The position numbers were made by a program, and so were the translations under genes. Below the pieces are notes generated by a model. It did no database searches and was not told the origin of the DNA. It saw only the letters and a list, made by a program, of their open reading frames with translations. 64,000 bases of DNA from Oscillospiraceae bacterium (GTDB lineage: Bacteria; Bacillota; Clostridia; Oscillospirales; Oscillospiraceae). Shown piece by piece: positions 27,673 through 36,671 of this stretch. Every line of letters starts with the position of its first letter. Position 1 is the first letter of the stretch. Location of the stretch: assembly GCA_017439425.1 (NCBI GenBank), contig JAFSJE010000004.1:1-64000 (forward strand), given 5' to 3'.

Positions 27673-29031
27673 TTACCCCTCCGTAATTATCGAACCGGTG
27701 AAGCGCTCACCGAGTTTTGCCTTTATATATTCCGCAGCCGAGCCTGCCGGAACCGTCTCCTGCCTGCCGGTGGAGAGATCCTTGACTGCGACTGTGCCGG
27801 ATTTTATCTCGTCCTCGCCGAGGAAAACGGCGTAAGGGATGCCGGTTTTAGAAGCGTAGGTTATCTTCTGCTTGAACTTTTTATCCTCAAAATATACCTG
27901 CGCGCGCACGCCGCTCTCACGTAGCGCGGAAGCGCACTCGATAGCGGCGGAGAGATCGTCCGTCATCGGGATCACGAGCGCGTCTGCCGGCGCGGTGTTC
28001 AGCTCGTTATTGAGAAGCCCGCAGTCGTCGAGTACGAAGAAGAGGCGCGTAAGTCCGATGGCAACGCCCACGCCGGGAAGCTCCTTATCGGTGTAATATC
28101 CGGCGAGATTATCGTATCTGCCGCCGGCGCAGATGGCGCCGATCTCGGGATAATCGAGCATCGTCGTTTCATAGACGGTGCCGGTGTAGTAGTCGAGGCC
28201 GCGCGCGATAGTGAGATCGACGCGGAAATTCTCCTCGGGCACTCCGAAGGCGGCGAGATATCGGCAAACCTCGCGAAGCTCGTCAAGTCCGAGATCGAAA
28301 ACATCGTTCTTGCCTCTGTAAGCCTCGAGCGCGCCGAGAACCTCGCTGTTTGTGCCCTTGATGGCGATAAACTTCAGAATATCGTCCGCATTTTCCTCGC
28401 TTACGCCGAAATCCTCGCAGAGGATGGTCTTGACCTTCTCGGCGCCGATCTTATCGAGCTTATCCACGGTGCGCATAACGTCGCCGGACTTTTCGGAAAG
28501 ACCGAGAAGCGCGTAGAAGCCGTTGAGAATCTTGCGGTTGTTGACGCGGATAACAAAGCGCTTCAGCCCGAGCTCGTTGAAAACGCGGTAAATTATGCTC
28601 GGGATCTCCGCCTCGTTCATAATGCTGAGCTTACCGTCGCCTATAACGTCGATATCCGCCTGATAGAACTCGCGGAAGCGCCCGCGCTGAGCGCGCTCGC
28701 CGCGGTAAACCTTGCCTATCTGGAAGCGGCGGAAGGGGAAGGAGAGCTCGGAATAGTGCATCGCGACGTATTTTGCGAGCGGAACAGTGAGATCAAAGCG
28801 CAGACTGAGATCACTGTCGCCCTTCTGAAAGCGGTAGATCTGCTTTTCGGTCTCGCCGCCGCCCTTCGCCAAAAGGACGTCACTCGACTCGATTATCGGA
28901 GTGTCAAGCGGGGTGAAGCCGTAGAGGGAGTAGACTCTCCGCAGAACCTCCGCGATTTTCTCAAACTGCTGCTGCTGAGCCGGAAGCAGCTCCATAAACC
29001 CGGAAAGGGTACGGGGTGTAACGTTTGCCAT
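27673..29031 (-). CDS. hisS: Histidyl-tRNA synthetase
   Basis: 452 residues. Start ATG at 29031 (MANVTPRTLSG) with TTAGGAGAATTCTA in front; the frame is open upstream but without a binding site. Class II motif 2 region FRRFQIGKVYRGERAQRGRFREFYQADIDVIG (in parts), histidine motifs GLDYYTGTVYET and GGRYDNLAGYYT, and a C-terminal anticodon-binding domain (DALVIPMTD, GVRAQVYFEDKKFKQKITYA) are present. It charges tRNA-His. First gene of the hisS-aspS operon. Confidence 0.97.
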   Translation of the reverse strand: MANVTPRTLSGFMELLPAQQQQFEKIAEVLRRVYSLYGFTPLDTPIIESSDVLLAKGGGETEKQIYRFQKGDSDLSLRFDLTVPLAKYVAMHYSELSFPFRRFQIGKVYRGERAQRGRFREFYQADIDVIGDGKLSIMNEAEIPSIIYRVFNELGLKRFVIRVNNRKILNGFYALLGLSEKSGDVMRTVDKLDKIGAEKVKTILCEDFGVSEENADDILKFIAIKGTNSEVLGALEAYRGKNDVFDLGLDELREVCRYLAAFGVPEENFRVDLTIARGLDYYTGTVYETTMLDYPEIGAICAGGRYDNLAGYYTDKELPGVGVAIGLTRLFFVLDDCGLLNNELNTAPADALVIPMTDDLSAAIECASALRESGVRAQVYFEDKKFKQKITYASKTGIPYAVFLGEDEIKSGTVAVKDLSTGRQETVPAGSAAEYIKAKLGERFTGSIITEG

Positions 29032-29139
29032 TAGAATTCTCCTAAAAGTAAGCATAAGGACGGGTCGCAAAAACCCGCCCATAATTATAGCATAATATGA
29101 ATATTTTTCAAGTAAAACAACGCTTTTTAGCGATTTACC
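29032..29139 (-). promoter_or_regulatory. hisS-aspS promoter and short leader hairpin
   Basis: On the minus strand TTGAAA (29106-29111) and TATAAT (29084-29089) are 16 bp apart. Just downstream the leader could form GGCGGGT/ACCCGTC (29060-29080). There is no room for a T-box leader before the hisS start. Confidence 0.65.
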
Positions 29140-29538
29140 TTATTTTTTCGGGTTGACGATATCGCGCCAATCGAGAAGACCGTCCTGAAGACCGCGGATA
29201 AGCACCTCGGCGGTGGCGACGTTCGTCGCAAACGGGACGTTCATCTGATCGCACAGACGGCAGAGATAGCTGACCTCAGTCGCCGGCTCCTTGCTCGGAT
29301 CCTCAAAGAAGAGAACGAGGTCGAGCTCATTATAAGTGATCCTCGCGCCGATCTGCTGCGCGCCGCCCTGATCGCAGGAGTGGTACAGCGTTATGGGCAG
29401 GCCGGTTGCCTCGGAAACAAGTCTTCCGGTGGAGTTAGTAGCACATAGCGAGTGGTTTGCAAGGATTCCGCAGTATGCGATGCAGAACTGGACCATGAGT
29501 TCCTTTTTCCTGTCGTGCGCCATGATTGCAATGTTCAT
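29140..29538 (-). CDS. mgsA: Methylglyoxal synthase-like protein lacking key catalytic residues
   Basis: 132 residues from ATG 29538 (MNIAIMAHDRKKELM). The MGS fold is recognisable: AHDRKK, ATNSTGRLVSEATGLPI, GGAQQIGARI, DLVLFFEDP, NVPFATNVATAEVLI. In E. coli MgsA the catalytic base Asp71 lies in GGDQQ; here the position is Ala (GGAQQ). The region holding His98 and Asp101 (PHDPDV) reads EPATEVS, two residues shorter and without His. His19 equivalent (AHD) is kept. So the usual DHAP-to-methylglyoxal activity is doubtful. It follows the minD-like gene by 16 bp, as mgsA does in several clostridia. Confidence 0.85.
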   Translation of the reverse strand: MNIAIMAHDRKKELMVQFCIAYCGILANHSLCATNSTGRLVSEATGLPITLYHSCDQGGAQQIGARITYNELDLVLFFEDPSKEPATEVSYLCRLCDQMNVPFATNVATAEVLIRGLQDGLLDWRDIVNPKK

Positions 29539-29554
29539 TTTTAACACCAGCCTT

Positions 29555-30295
29555 TCATATTTTTCCGATATACACTCGCTCGCCGCAGATACGGCGGGCT
29601 ATTCTTTCATACTGATCAAACGCATACCTCGCGCCGTAGCGCATTAGCGGCACTCCGAGGTTCGCGGCGATGGGTATCGACTCATCCTCGCTGACAACGC
29701 CGATAAGCTGCGCGCCGACGGAGTCGATAATATCGTCAACGGACGATCTTATGCGTCGGAACTGACGCTTCTGAACGCGGTTGACGAGGAGCCTCACATT
29801 CTCAATCCCGCGCTCCTTGAGGGCATTTACGGTCTTTTGCCCGTCGCGCAGGCTCGTAGCGTCCGCCGTCGCAACCACGATGCCCATGTCGGCAGGGGTG
29901 GCGGCGAGCCGGAAACCGGCTCCGAGACCGGCCGGGGAGTCGAAGAGGATGAAATCATAATCCTCTGCGGCGGAGTCAAAAAGTCTGTTGAACTCCGCTT
30001 CGTCAATATCGCCGGGCGCCATATCGCTCGGCGCAGAGAGAAAATCGAGATTTGAAATTTCCGGGTGGTGCATAATTGCATCCTTAAGCTCGACTCTCTC
30101 CGCCATCGCGTCGTAGAAGTCGAACAGCACCTCGTCCTGAACACCGAGAGCGAGGTCGAGATTGCGCAACCCGACGTCGCAGTCCACGCACAGAACGCGC
30201 TTGCCGATGATCGCGAGCGCCTCGGCAATCGCCGCGGTTGAGCTTGTTTTGCCGGTGCCGCCCTTTCCGGAGGTGATAACGATTTTTACACCCAT
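29555..30295 (-). CDS. minD: MinD/ParA-type ATPase (septum-site determining protein MinD-like)
   Basis: 246 residues from ATG 30295 (MGVKIVITSGKGG). Deviant Walker A KGGTGKTSS, the MinD hallmark DVGLRNLDLALGVQDEV, Walker B-like FILFDSPAGLGAGF, and LVNRVQKRQFRRI are present. MinD is a membrane-cycling ATPase that positions the division site with MinC. Here the C-terminus (EQYERIARRICGERVYIGKI, in two parts) does not look like the usual MinD amphipathic membrane-targeting helix, and no minC or minE is adjacent. Context after mreCD-mrdA supports a cell-division role. Confidence 0.82.
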   Translation of the reverse strand: MGVKIVITSGKGGTGKTSSTAAIAEALAIIGKRVLCVDCDVGLRNLDLALGVQDEVLFDFYDAMAERVELKDAIMHHPEISNLDFLSAPSDMAPGDIDEAEFNRLFDSAAEDYDFILFDSPAGLGAGFRLAATPADMGIVVATADATSLRDGQKTVNALKERGIENVRLLVNRVQKRQFRRIRSSVDDIIDSVGAQLIGVVSEDESIPIAANLGVPLMRYGARYAFDQYERIARRICGERVYIGKI

Positions 30296-30435
30296 CTTAA
30301 CCTTCCTCGTCTTTGCCGCAAAGTGCCACAAAACAATGTCACACTCTGACATAATTATTTTACATTATTATCTGAACAAAATCAAGTGCTAATGACGGAT
30401 ATTACTATACAAATTCGGATGTTTTTGTTGGTTTA
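30296..30435 (-). promoter_or_regulatory. minD-mgsA promoter with adjacent small palindrome
   Basis: On the minus strand TTGATT (30380-30385) and TAAAAT (30357-30362) have a 17-bp spacer. TGTCA-CACTC-TGACA (30337-30351) lies at the expected transcript start. This would make minD-mgsA partly independent of the upstream mre genes. Confidence 0.55.
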
Positions 30436-32472
30436 TTATCTGACGGGCGTGTTCTCATAAGGTACTGTCTCGCGCTCGGACACTGTTGAGAAGTAAGCTG
30501 TGAGAATATCCTTGGCAATCGTTGTCAGGCTCGAGCCCGAGCCGCCCTTTTCGACGACGACCGCAATAGCAATCTCGGGGTTGTCAGCAGGGGCGTAGCA
30601 TACGAAAACCGCGTTATTGACCGAGGTGCTGTCCGACTGAACGGTACCGGTCTTGCACGCAACTGAGATAGGGAAGCCGCGGAACGCGCTTCGCGCGGTG
30701 CCGGTCTTTGCAACCGCCTCCATGCCCTTCTGTATAATGGGGAAATAGCCCTCGCTGTCGTCGATAATGTGAACGAGCTCGGGCTGCTTTTCGACGAGCG
30801 TCGCGGAATAATCGGCTGTGGTGACATAATCGAGTATCGTAGCGGAGTAGCGCTTGCCGCCGGTGGCGATGGTGGCGCAGTAGTTTGCGATCTGAAGGGG
30901 ATTGAACTGGTGTATGCTCTGACCGATGCCCGCCTGAAGAGTATCGGCGTCATACCAGCCGTCGTTCAGAATTTCACGCTTCGATTCGCGCGAGGCGACT
31001 ACGCCGATGTTTTCATCGAGCTCGATGCCGCTCTTCTGACCGAAGCCGAATTCAGCGGCGGTGTTGGCGATGGCTGTGATACCGGTGTCGTCCGCGACCT
31101 GATAAAAGAAGTAGTTGCAGCTGTTTTCAAGCGCGCCTACTACGTCGAGACTGCCGTGGCTGCCGGGGTAGATCCAGCAGCGCGGGGTATAGAAATATTC
31201 CTTGTATTCTGTAAACTCGCCCTCGTCGTAAATGCGGGTTTCGGGCGTAATCTTGTGCGTATTCAGACCTGCAAGCGCGGTCACCATCTTAAAGGTCGAG
31301 CCCGGCTCGTAGGTGCCCTGAACTGCGCGGTTCCACATCGAAACGTCGTAATCGGGGTATGATGCCATACTCAGCACCTCTCCGGTACCGACCTTAACTA
31401 CAACCGCGGCGCCGCCCTCGGCGTGCTCAAGGGTGCGCGGCTCGCGATTTTCCTCGATAGCCTTCGCAAGCTCCTCATTGTCGCGGTCTGTGTTGAGCTG
31501 CGCGATACCGGTGCTGAGCGCGTCCTCAGTGGATTTCTGGAGGGACGAGTCTATTGTCAGGTACACGTTGTTGCCGGCCTTCGGCTCAGATATCATCTCG
31601 ATATCGGTCACGTTGCCGTTCTTGTCGCGGTAGGTGCGCACACTTCCGTCAACGCCGCGGAGATATTCCTCAAAGCCGCTCTCCGCGCCGCTCTTTCCGA
31701 CTATGGAGTTGATCGTATAGCCCTCGTCGGGGTGCGCGTCAAGAAATTCTTTGGAGATATAGCCGACTGAGCCGAGAATGTGGCGCGCATAGTCGGTGTG
31801 ATACTCTCTCTTTGTGGCGACTGTCACGGATACGGGGCCGAGCCGCTCCTCCTTGATGTAGGTAACAAAGTCTACCGGCACGTCGCTTGCAAAGACGTAA
31901 TCCGTGGTGTTTATAACAATTCGAAGCTCGAGCTCGTAGCGCACGCCGATAATCCTACGCGCATCCTCGGAGGAGGTCGTGAAGCTGATGTCATAGTGCT
32001 TACGCATCCAGCTCATAAGATCCGGCGCGGAGATTTCGGGATCGACGTGGTAGCGCTCGAGAAACTTGGCAAGGCGCGATTCCTGCCTCTCTGTTCTCAG
32101 CGCGGTGTACTGAAACGGGGCCGACATCGTCACGGGGAAGGAGTCGTTGTAATCTATTCCGTTGTCGATGGCGGCGCGTATAAGGCTCAGAACTATGCTG
32201 TTGCGGTCTTCAAGGCTCTCCTCGAGCAGCCTTGAGCGGCTGATAGTCACGGAGTAGACGGTTCTGTCTGAGGCGAGCAGCGTTCCGTTGCGGTCAAGGA
32301 TCGCGCCGCGCGCCGAGGGTATAGTCTCGACCGTCGCGACCGAGCCTGCCGACTGTATAACGTAGCTTTCCGCGTCGACGACCGTGAGGTCATATATAAC
32401 GTAGATAAAGCCGGCCGCCATTGCGAATATCAGCAGGAATATGAACGCGAGCCGCGTGAATTTAAGTGTCAC
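30436..32472 (-). CDS. mrdA: Penicillin-binding protein 2, peptidoglycan transpeptidase
   Basis: 678 residues. One N-terminal membrane helix (about 9-28), PBP dimerisation domain, then a transpeptidase domain with active-site EPGSTFKMV (SxxK), ENSCNYFFYQ (SxN) and ACKTGTVQ (KTG). It cross-links peptidoglycan during cell elongation together with MreC/MreD and RodA. It lies 1 bp after mreD in a mreC-mreD-mrdA block. Confidence 0.94.
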   Translation of the reverse strand: MTLKFTRLAFIFLLIFAMAAGFIYVIYDLTVVDAESYVIQSAGSVATVETIPSARGAILDRNGTLLASDRTVYSVTISRSRLLEESLEDRNSIVLSLIRAAIDNGIDYNDSFPVTMSAPFQYTALRTERQESRLAKFLERYHVDPEISAPDLMSWMRKHYDISFTTSSEDARRIIGVRYELELRIVINTTDYVFASDVPVDFVTYIKEERLGPVSVTVATKREYHTDYARHILGSVGYISKEFLDAHPDEGYTINSIVGKSGAESGFEEYLRGVDGSVRTYRDKNGNVTDIEMISEPKAGNNVYLTIDSSLQKSTEDALSTGIAQLNTDRDNEELAKAIEENREPRTLEHAEGGAAVVVKVGTGEVLSMASYPDYDVSMWNRAVQGTYEPGSTFKMVTALAGLNTHKITPETRIYDEGEFTEYKEYFYTPRCWIYPGSHGSLDVVGALENSCNYFFYQVADDTGITAIANTAAEFGFGQKSGIELDENIGVVASRESKREILNDGWYDADTLQAGIGQSIHQFNPLQIANYCATIATGGKRYSATILDYVTTADYSATLVEKQPELVHIIDDSEGYFPIIQKGMEAVAKTGTARSAFRGFPISVACKTGTVQSDSTSVNNAVFVCYAPADNPEIAIAVVVEKGGSGSSLTTIAKDILTAYFSTVSERETVPYENTPVR

Positions 32473-32473
32473 G

Positions 32474-32974
32474 TCATTCTATCCTTTCGATTGAGCGGGT
32501 GATAAGATAAACGGGAAGTGCGAAAATGAAGCTGAAGATCCCCTCGAACAGCGATATCCACAGCATCGGCGCAACGCCCGCGCCGAGCGCGAAAATCGCC
32601 TTAATCAGCTCCGTTATTCCGGAGACTGCAAGCGCGAGAACGCTCATAAGAAGGTAGGTCGGGATGCGCTTGATGAGGATTGTATCGCACAGGTAGCCGA
32701 TAAACAGCCCGAGAAAGCAGAAAACGAGAGTGTAGACTATCGTCGGCTCATTGAAGGAGATATCCATAAGCATTCCGGCAAAAAGACCGACAACGCCGCC
32801 GGAAATGACTCCGCCGCAAACTCCGGCCGCGGCGACAACGAGCGGCAGAAGCTGGGCCTTAACGCCGAAAATCGGAACTCTCGGCAGTATCGCCGCCTGA
32901 ATGAAAAACAGCATAAGCAGGAACGGAATGTAAGCCAGAGAGCGTATGACGCTCTTGCTTTTCAGAGTGTTCAT
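32474..32974 (-). CDS. mreD: Rod shape-determining protein MreD
   Basis: 166 residues with about five hydrophobic segments and the typical MreD pattern LPLVVAAAGVCGGVISGGVVGLFAG (in parts) and GLFIGYLCDTILIKRIPTYL. It is an integral membrane part of the elongasome. The start overlaps the mreC stop (3 bp) and it lies directly before mrdA. Confidence 0.9.
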   Translation of the reverse strand: MNTLKSKSVIRSLAYIPFLLMLFFIQAAILPRVPIFGVKAQLLPLVVAAAGVCGGVISGGVVGLFAGMLMDISFNEPTIVYTLVFCFLGLFIGYLCDTILIKRIPTYLLMSVLALAVSGITELIKAIFALGAGVAPMLWISLFEGIFSFIFALPVYLITRSIERIE

Positions 32975-33819
32975 CAGTTTACCTCAAAGCTCTTTATAAC
33001 GTAGACGTTGGCGAGGGTTGAAAACTCGGCTCCCGGGCGCACTACCGCGGCGTACTCGTTGCCGCTCGGGTTGTCGAGAACGCTGTCGACGTAGCCGATT
33101 ATGAGGCCGGAGGGTATCTCTCCGCCGCGCCCGGTGGTGACTACAAGGTCGCCGTAGACGACGTTCGAGCCGAACTCAAGGTAGCCGAGACGGCACTTTC
33201 CCTGGCGGAAGAGGTTGAAATCGCCCTCCACAACGCCGGTATCGTCGCTCGAATAGAGCCTTGCGCCGATGCTCATAGTCGTGTCAAGCACTGTCGTGAC
33301 GGTCGCGCTTGTCGCGGCGACGCTCGTCACGGTGCCGATGAGATAGCCGCCGGAGGATATGACCGCGTTGCCGACTGCGATGCCGGAGTTCTCGCCGCGG
33401 TTTACAGTGAAGCTCGATGCGAAGTTCGAGCTTGTCCAGCTTATGAGCGTTACCGCCTCGAGGTCAAAGTCATCGTCGGAGTGACGGCTCGTGAAATCAA
33501 GAAGCTCTCGGAGCCTGTCGTTCTCCTCGCTGACCTCGCTGTACTCGCGGTACTGCTCCTCAAGGTCGGCGACTCGCGCGCGCAGGCGCTCATTCTCCGC
33601 GGCAAGCTCATCGTAGCGGTAAAGATAGCCGTAGATGTTCTCGAGCGTGCCGACAACGCTCGTCATAACGCTCTTGACCGGAGTAAAAACCGGCTCCGAG
33701 AGGATGGTCGCAAGGTCGGCTCTGCCGCTCGTTATGCCTATGCTGATGGCGGCGACGAGCGCTATCACGACGGCGATGGCGGCGATGATTATGCCCTTTT
33801 TAGTAACAATGTCCTTCAA
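32974..33819 (-). CDS. mreC: Rod shape-determining protein MreC
   Basis: 281 residues starting at a TTG at 33819 (LKDIVTKKGIIIAA) that has AAGAGGT at correct spacing; an open frame continues upstream but overlaps maf out of frame and lacks a sensible signal. One membrane helix (about 9-28), a coiled coil (about 65-105, ENERLRARVADLEEQYREY), then the paired beta-barrel MreC core (NRGENSGIAVGNAVISSGGYLIG in parts, GDLVVTTGRGGEIPSGL). It scaffolds the elongation complex outside the membrane. No mreB is in the window. Confidence 0.93.
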   Translation of the reverse strand: MKDIVTKKGIIIAAIAVVIALVAAISIGITSGRADLATILSEPVFTPVKSVMTSVVGTLENIYGYLYRYDELAAENERLRARVADLEEQYREYSEVSEENDRLRELLDFTSRHSDDDFDLEAVTLISWTSSNFASSFTVNRGENSGIAVGNAVISSGGYLIGTVTSVAATSATVTTVLDTTMSIGARLYSSDDTGVVEGDFNLFRQGKCRLGYLEFGSNVVYGDLVVTTGRGGEIPSGLIIGYVDSVLDNPSGNEYAAVVRPGAEFSTLANVYVIKSFEVN

Positions 33820-33824
33820 AGCAG

Positions 33825-34409
33825 TTACCTCTTGATGATATCGGAAAGTGAAAAGCCGGCGCTCTCGATAAGACGCACAAGGCGGTGCACCGGCAGACCC
33901 ATTACGTTGAAGAAGTCGCCCTCGATGCCCTCGATAAGCGCGGCGCCCTTGCCCTGAGCGCCGTAAGCGCCGGCCTTGTCCATCGGCTCGCCGGTAGAAA
34001 CGTACCATGCGATGTCGGACTCGGAGAGAGCCGCGAAGGTGACCTTCGTGCGCTCGTGAGAAACGTATTTTTTGCCGCCGAAGATGAGAGCTATGCCGGT
34101 GTAGACCTCATGGCTGCGGCCGGAGAGACGCGAGAGCATACTCCTCGCCTCATCCTCGGTGTGCGGCTTGCCGAGAAGCTCGCCATCAATGTAAACGAGG
34201 GTGTCGGCGGCGATTATGAGGTCTCCGGGAGCGCACCTTCCGGCGGTGTCGAGAGCCTTCTCCGCGGCGATAAACTCGACCGCCCTGCCGGGGTCAAGCG
34301 CGGGATCGGGCTTTGCCTCGCCCTTTGCGGGGATAACGGTAAACTCCATGCCGAGCTCTGTGAGAAGCTGTATCCTGCGCGGAGATTTTGACGCTAAAAC
34401 GATTTGCAT
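33825..34409 (-). CDS. maf: Maf-like nucleoside triphosphate pyrophosphatase
   Basis: 194 residues from ATG 34409 (MQIVLASKSPRRIQLL). The SxSPRR signature, LIIAADTLVYIDGELLGKP with the catalytic Asp, and GAYGAQGKGAALIEGIEGDFFNVMGLPV are all present. Maf proteins hydrolyse dTTP/UTP and modified nucleotides to monophosphates and are linked to septum inhibition; in many Bacillota maf precedes mreBCD, as here. The mreC TTG lies 5 bp after its stop. Confidence 0.94.
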   Translation of the reverse strand: MQIVLASKSPRRIQLLTELGMEFTVIPAKGEAKPDPALDPGRAVEFIAAEKALDTAGRCAPGDLIIAADTLVYIDGELLGKPHTEDEARSMLSRLSGRSHEVYTGIALIFGGKKYVSHERTKVTFAALSESDIAWYVSTGEPMDKAGAYGAQGKGAALIEGIEGDFFNVMGLPVHRLVRLIESAGFSLSDIIKR

Positions 34410-34423
34410 ATTATCATGTCCTT

Positions 34424-36478
34424 TTAATATAAGCCTCTCCAATATACCGGCGGGTCGTTTCTGCCGAGGTCGAGATAGCGCTCGCAGACGGCGTCGACCT
34501 CGTCCGGCGACTCGGTAGTAAAGCTGAGACGCACGCCCCAGAGACCGGAGGCTATGTATTCATGCTCGCGGGTGGCGAGATAGAGCTTTTTGCCTGAATA
34601 TACGGTGTTTCGCCCGCCGAAGGCAGGGATGACCGGCATCGGATAGCCGTTTTCATCCTCAATTCCGATGGTGAGCTCATTTCCCTCAACTCCCGTGACG
34701 TAGCGGGCGAATGGGACAGCCGACTGCACAACGGGCAGCCTGCCGTAGACGATAAGCTCCGCGGGCGAGAGCTTCTGCATGGCGCTGATCTCCTCACTCG
34801 TAAGCTCAGGGGAGAGCGCTACGGAAGCGAAGTGCAGACTTGAAAGAGCCGTGAGGCTCGCTTCGCTGTCGGCGCCGATGGTAAAGTCGCCGCGAACGGT
34901 GAAGCCGAGCTTTTTCAGCCCGAGCGCCTGACCGAAGGATGCGGCAAGCGCCTCATTTATACCGAGAGAGCGCGCGTATTTGAGCATCTCCGCAATCTCT
35001 GCGCGCTCCGAGTCGAAAATCACGGCAGGCAGGCTGACGCAGACGGAGATACCCTCTTTTTCAACAAAGGGCGCAAGCGCGGAGGCTGAGCCCTTGAGCT
35101 TTTCGAGCGGAAAATAGATAACGGGCGGCGCAAGCTCCAAAAGCCTTGCGGTGAGCTGCGCCCTTGACTGAACGGAAACCGTCAGCAACGGCGGCTCGGT
35201 GAGCTTATCACCGCGCTCCTTAGGCAAAGCTGCGGCGCCGTGTCTTGCAGGCGCCTCCTCCCGCTTGACCATGAGCTCCTCGAGAAGCTTGTCGCGCGCC
35301 TCGGCGATAATGCTCTGGTGCAGATATGTGCCGCGCTGTATGGCACACTTCACGCCGGAGCAGAGAAACGGCGTTCCGCCGGTCTTGTAAAGCTCGGTCT
35401 GAAGCGCGACCTGCGTGAAGTCCTCACTGAACGCCGGAACTGCGGAGCCGGTTTCGATATAGGCGCTGTTTCCGAGATCGTCCTCAGCGGTCAGCTTGAG
35501 CGGGCCGCCGAGCTCGACGGAGGCGGTAAAGTAGACAGGAACGCGCTGAAATTCGCGCCTCAGATAGCTCTTCCGCACCTCGTTGAGAAGCTGAGGATCC
35601 TCGCTTTTTGCGGGAATATCGGTCGGCGCGGAGATATTGAACCTTCCGGTGTAGTAGCCGTCGAAGAGCCCCACGGCGGGCTCGATTTTGCCGAGCAGCT
35701 CAAATTCGCCCTCAGCAGGAGCAACTCCGCTCACCGCTCTGCGGTAAATTCCGGTGAGCATCGCGGCGTATTCCGGCCTTCTTCCGCGGCAATCGACGCT
35801 TATGCAGCCGACACCGAGGCTTATGAGCTCTGAAATGTGGCTGAAAAGACAGATATCCGGCATCACGAAGGGCTTTGCAGCCCTCGCTCCGGCGGTAAAA
35901 TCGCCGTAGAGAGCGCGGCTTGACGTGCCGCGCCTCTCACTTCCGAGGCCGGAAACCGCGGCGAGGAGATTTAATCCCTCAAATCCGGGCTTCATGGGAC
36001 CGTGTACAATGACCTCAGTTTCCACCATCGCGGCGGAGAGCATGGATTTTATGTCCTCGCGCCCGACCTCAGAGGCAATCGAAATGCGGTGCAGACCCAT
36101 CGCGGAGGCTACAAGCATACAGCCCGAGGAGTGGACGTTAAGAAGCCTGCCGCCGAAGATGCTCGCGTCAGGCAGGGAGCGTCGAAGCGCGAGGATCAGC
36201 CCCGGATCGGAGGCAACGACGCCGTCTGCACCGGCTTTCCACGCCTCGACAGCAGCGTTAAGCGCTTCACCGAGAGCGTCGCTCTTCGGGAAAAAGTCCA
36301 GCATAGCGTAAATCTTCACGCCTCTCACGCGGCAGAAGCGGGCGGCGCCCGCAAAATCGCCGAGACTAACGCCGGCAACCGGCGGCACGGCGATGGTAAC
36401 GTAAATTTCATCAGCTCCGGACTGAACTGCGGCTGAAACCGCCTCCGGAGTATCGACGTAAGAAATGAGCTTTGCCAT
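34424..36478 (-). CDS. U32 peptidase-family-like protein without the usual cysteine motif
   Basis: 684 residues from ATG 36478 (MAKLISYVDTPEAV) with AAGGAGA upstream. The N-terminal half has U32 features: AVQSGADEIYV, FCRVRGVKIYAMLDF, AVEAWKAGADGVVASDPGLI, LNVHSSGCMLVASAMGL, ISIASEVGREDI, VIVHGPM, FDGYYTGRFN. Known U32 proteins (RlhA, TrhP, UbiU/V) carry a four-Cys Fe-S motif after 'hG..C'; here the corresponding stretch (MKPGFEGLNLLAAVSGLGSE) has none, so a different chemistry or a lost cluster is likely. The C-terminal half resembles a second U32-like TIM barrel. First gene of the maf-mre operon. Confidence 0.75.
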   Translation of the reverse strand: MAKLISYVDTPEAVSAAVQSGADEIYVTIAVPPVAGVSLGDFAGAARFCRVRGVKIYAMLDFFPKSDALGEALNAAVEAWKAGADGVVASDPGLILALRRSLPDASIFGGRLLNVHSSGCMLVASAMGLHRISIASEVGREDIKSMLSAAMVETEVIVHGPMKPGFEGLNLLAAVSGLGSERRGTSSRALYGDFTAGARAAKPFVMPDICLFSHISELISLGVGCISVDCRGRRPEYAAMLTGIYRRAVSGVAPAEGEFELLGKIEPAVGLFDGYYTGRFNISAPTDIPAKSEDPQLLNEVRKSYLRREFQRVPVYFTASVELGGPLKLTAEDDLGNSAYIETGSAVPAFSEDFTQVALQTELYKTGGTPFLCSGVKCAIQRGTYLHQSIIAEARDKLLEELMVKREEAPARHGAAALPKERGDKLTEPPLLTVSVQSRAQLTARLLELAPPVIYFPLEKLKGSASALAPFVEKEGISVCVSLPAVIFDSERAEIAEMLKYARSLGINEALAASFGQALGLKKLGFTVRGDFTIGADSEASLTALSSLHFASVALSPELTSEEISAMQKLSPAELIVYGRLPVVQSAVPFARYVTGVEGNELTIGIEDENGYPMPVIPAFGGRNTVYSGKKLYLATREHEYIASGLWGVRLSFTTESPDEVDAVCERYLDLGRNDPPVYWRGLY

Positions 36479-36671
36479 CGGCAAAAGATCTCCTTGCATA
36501 ATAATTCGATGCGCAGACAAAGTCTCCGCCAACTTTATCCGACGCTCTTTGTTTACAGTCTGATAATTCCAGTATATTAAACTATTATACCATCATTGAG
36601 ATTATTTTTAAAGTATAATTTGCTAATGGACGGGATTTTTGGTATAATGCCGGAGTAAAGGAGTTGATTTT
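36479..36671. promoter_or_regulatory. Divergent promoters for the U32-maf-mre operon and birA
   Basis: Minus strand: TTTAAA (36607-36612) and TATAAT (36584-36589), 17-bp spacer. Plus strand: TTGCTA (36620-36625) and TATAAT (36643-36648), 17-bp spacer, leaving a birA leader of about 17-20 nt containing AAAGGAG. Confidence 0.65.

Noticed and set aside
29032..29139. T-box leader for hisS-aspS
   Set aside because: The promoter lies too close to the gene; the leader is only about 45 nt and has no T-box sequence.
30596..30700. Two KTGT motifs close together in PBP2, suggesting duplication
   Set aside because: The first corresponds to the GGTA-type segment usual before the true KTG box in class B PBPs; no duplication is needed to explain it.
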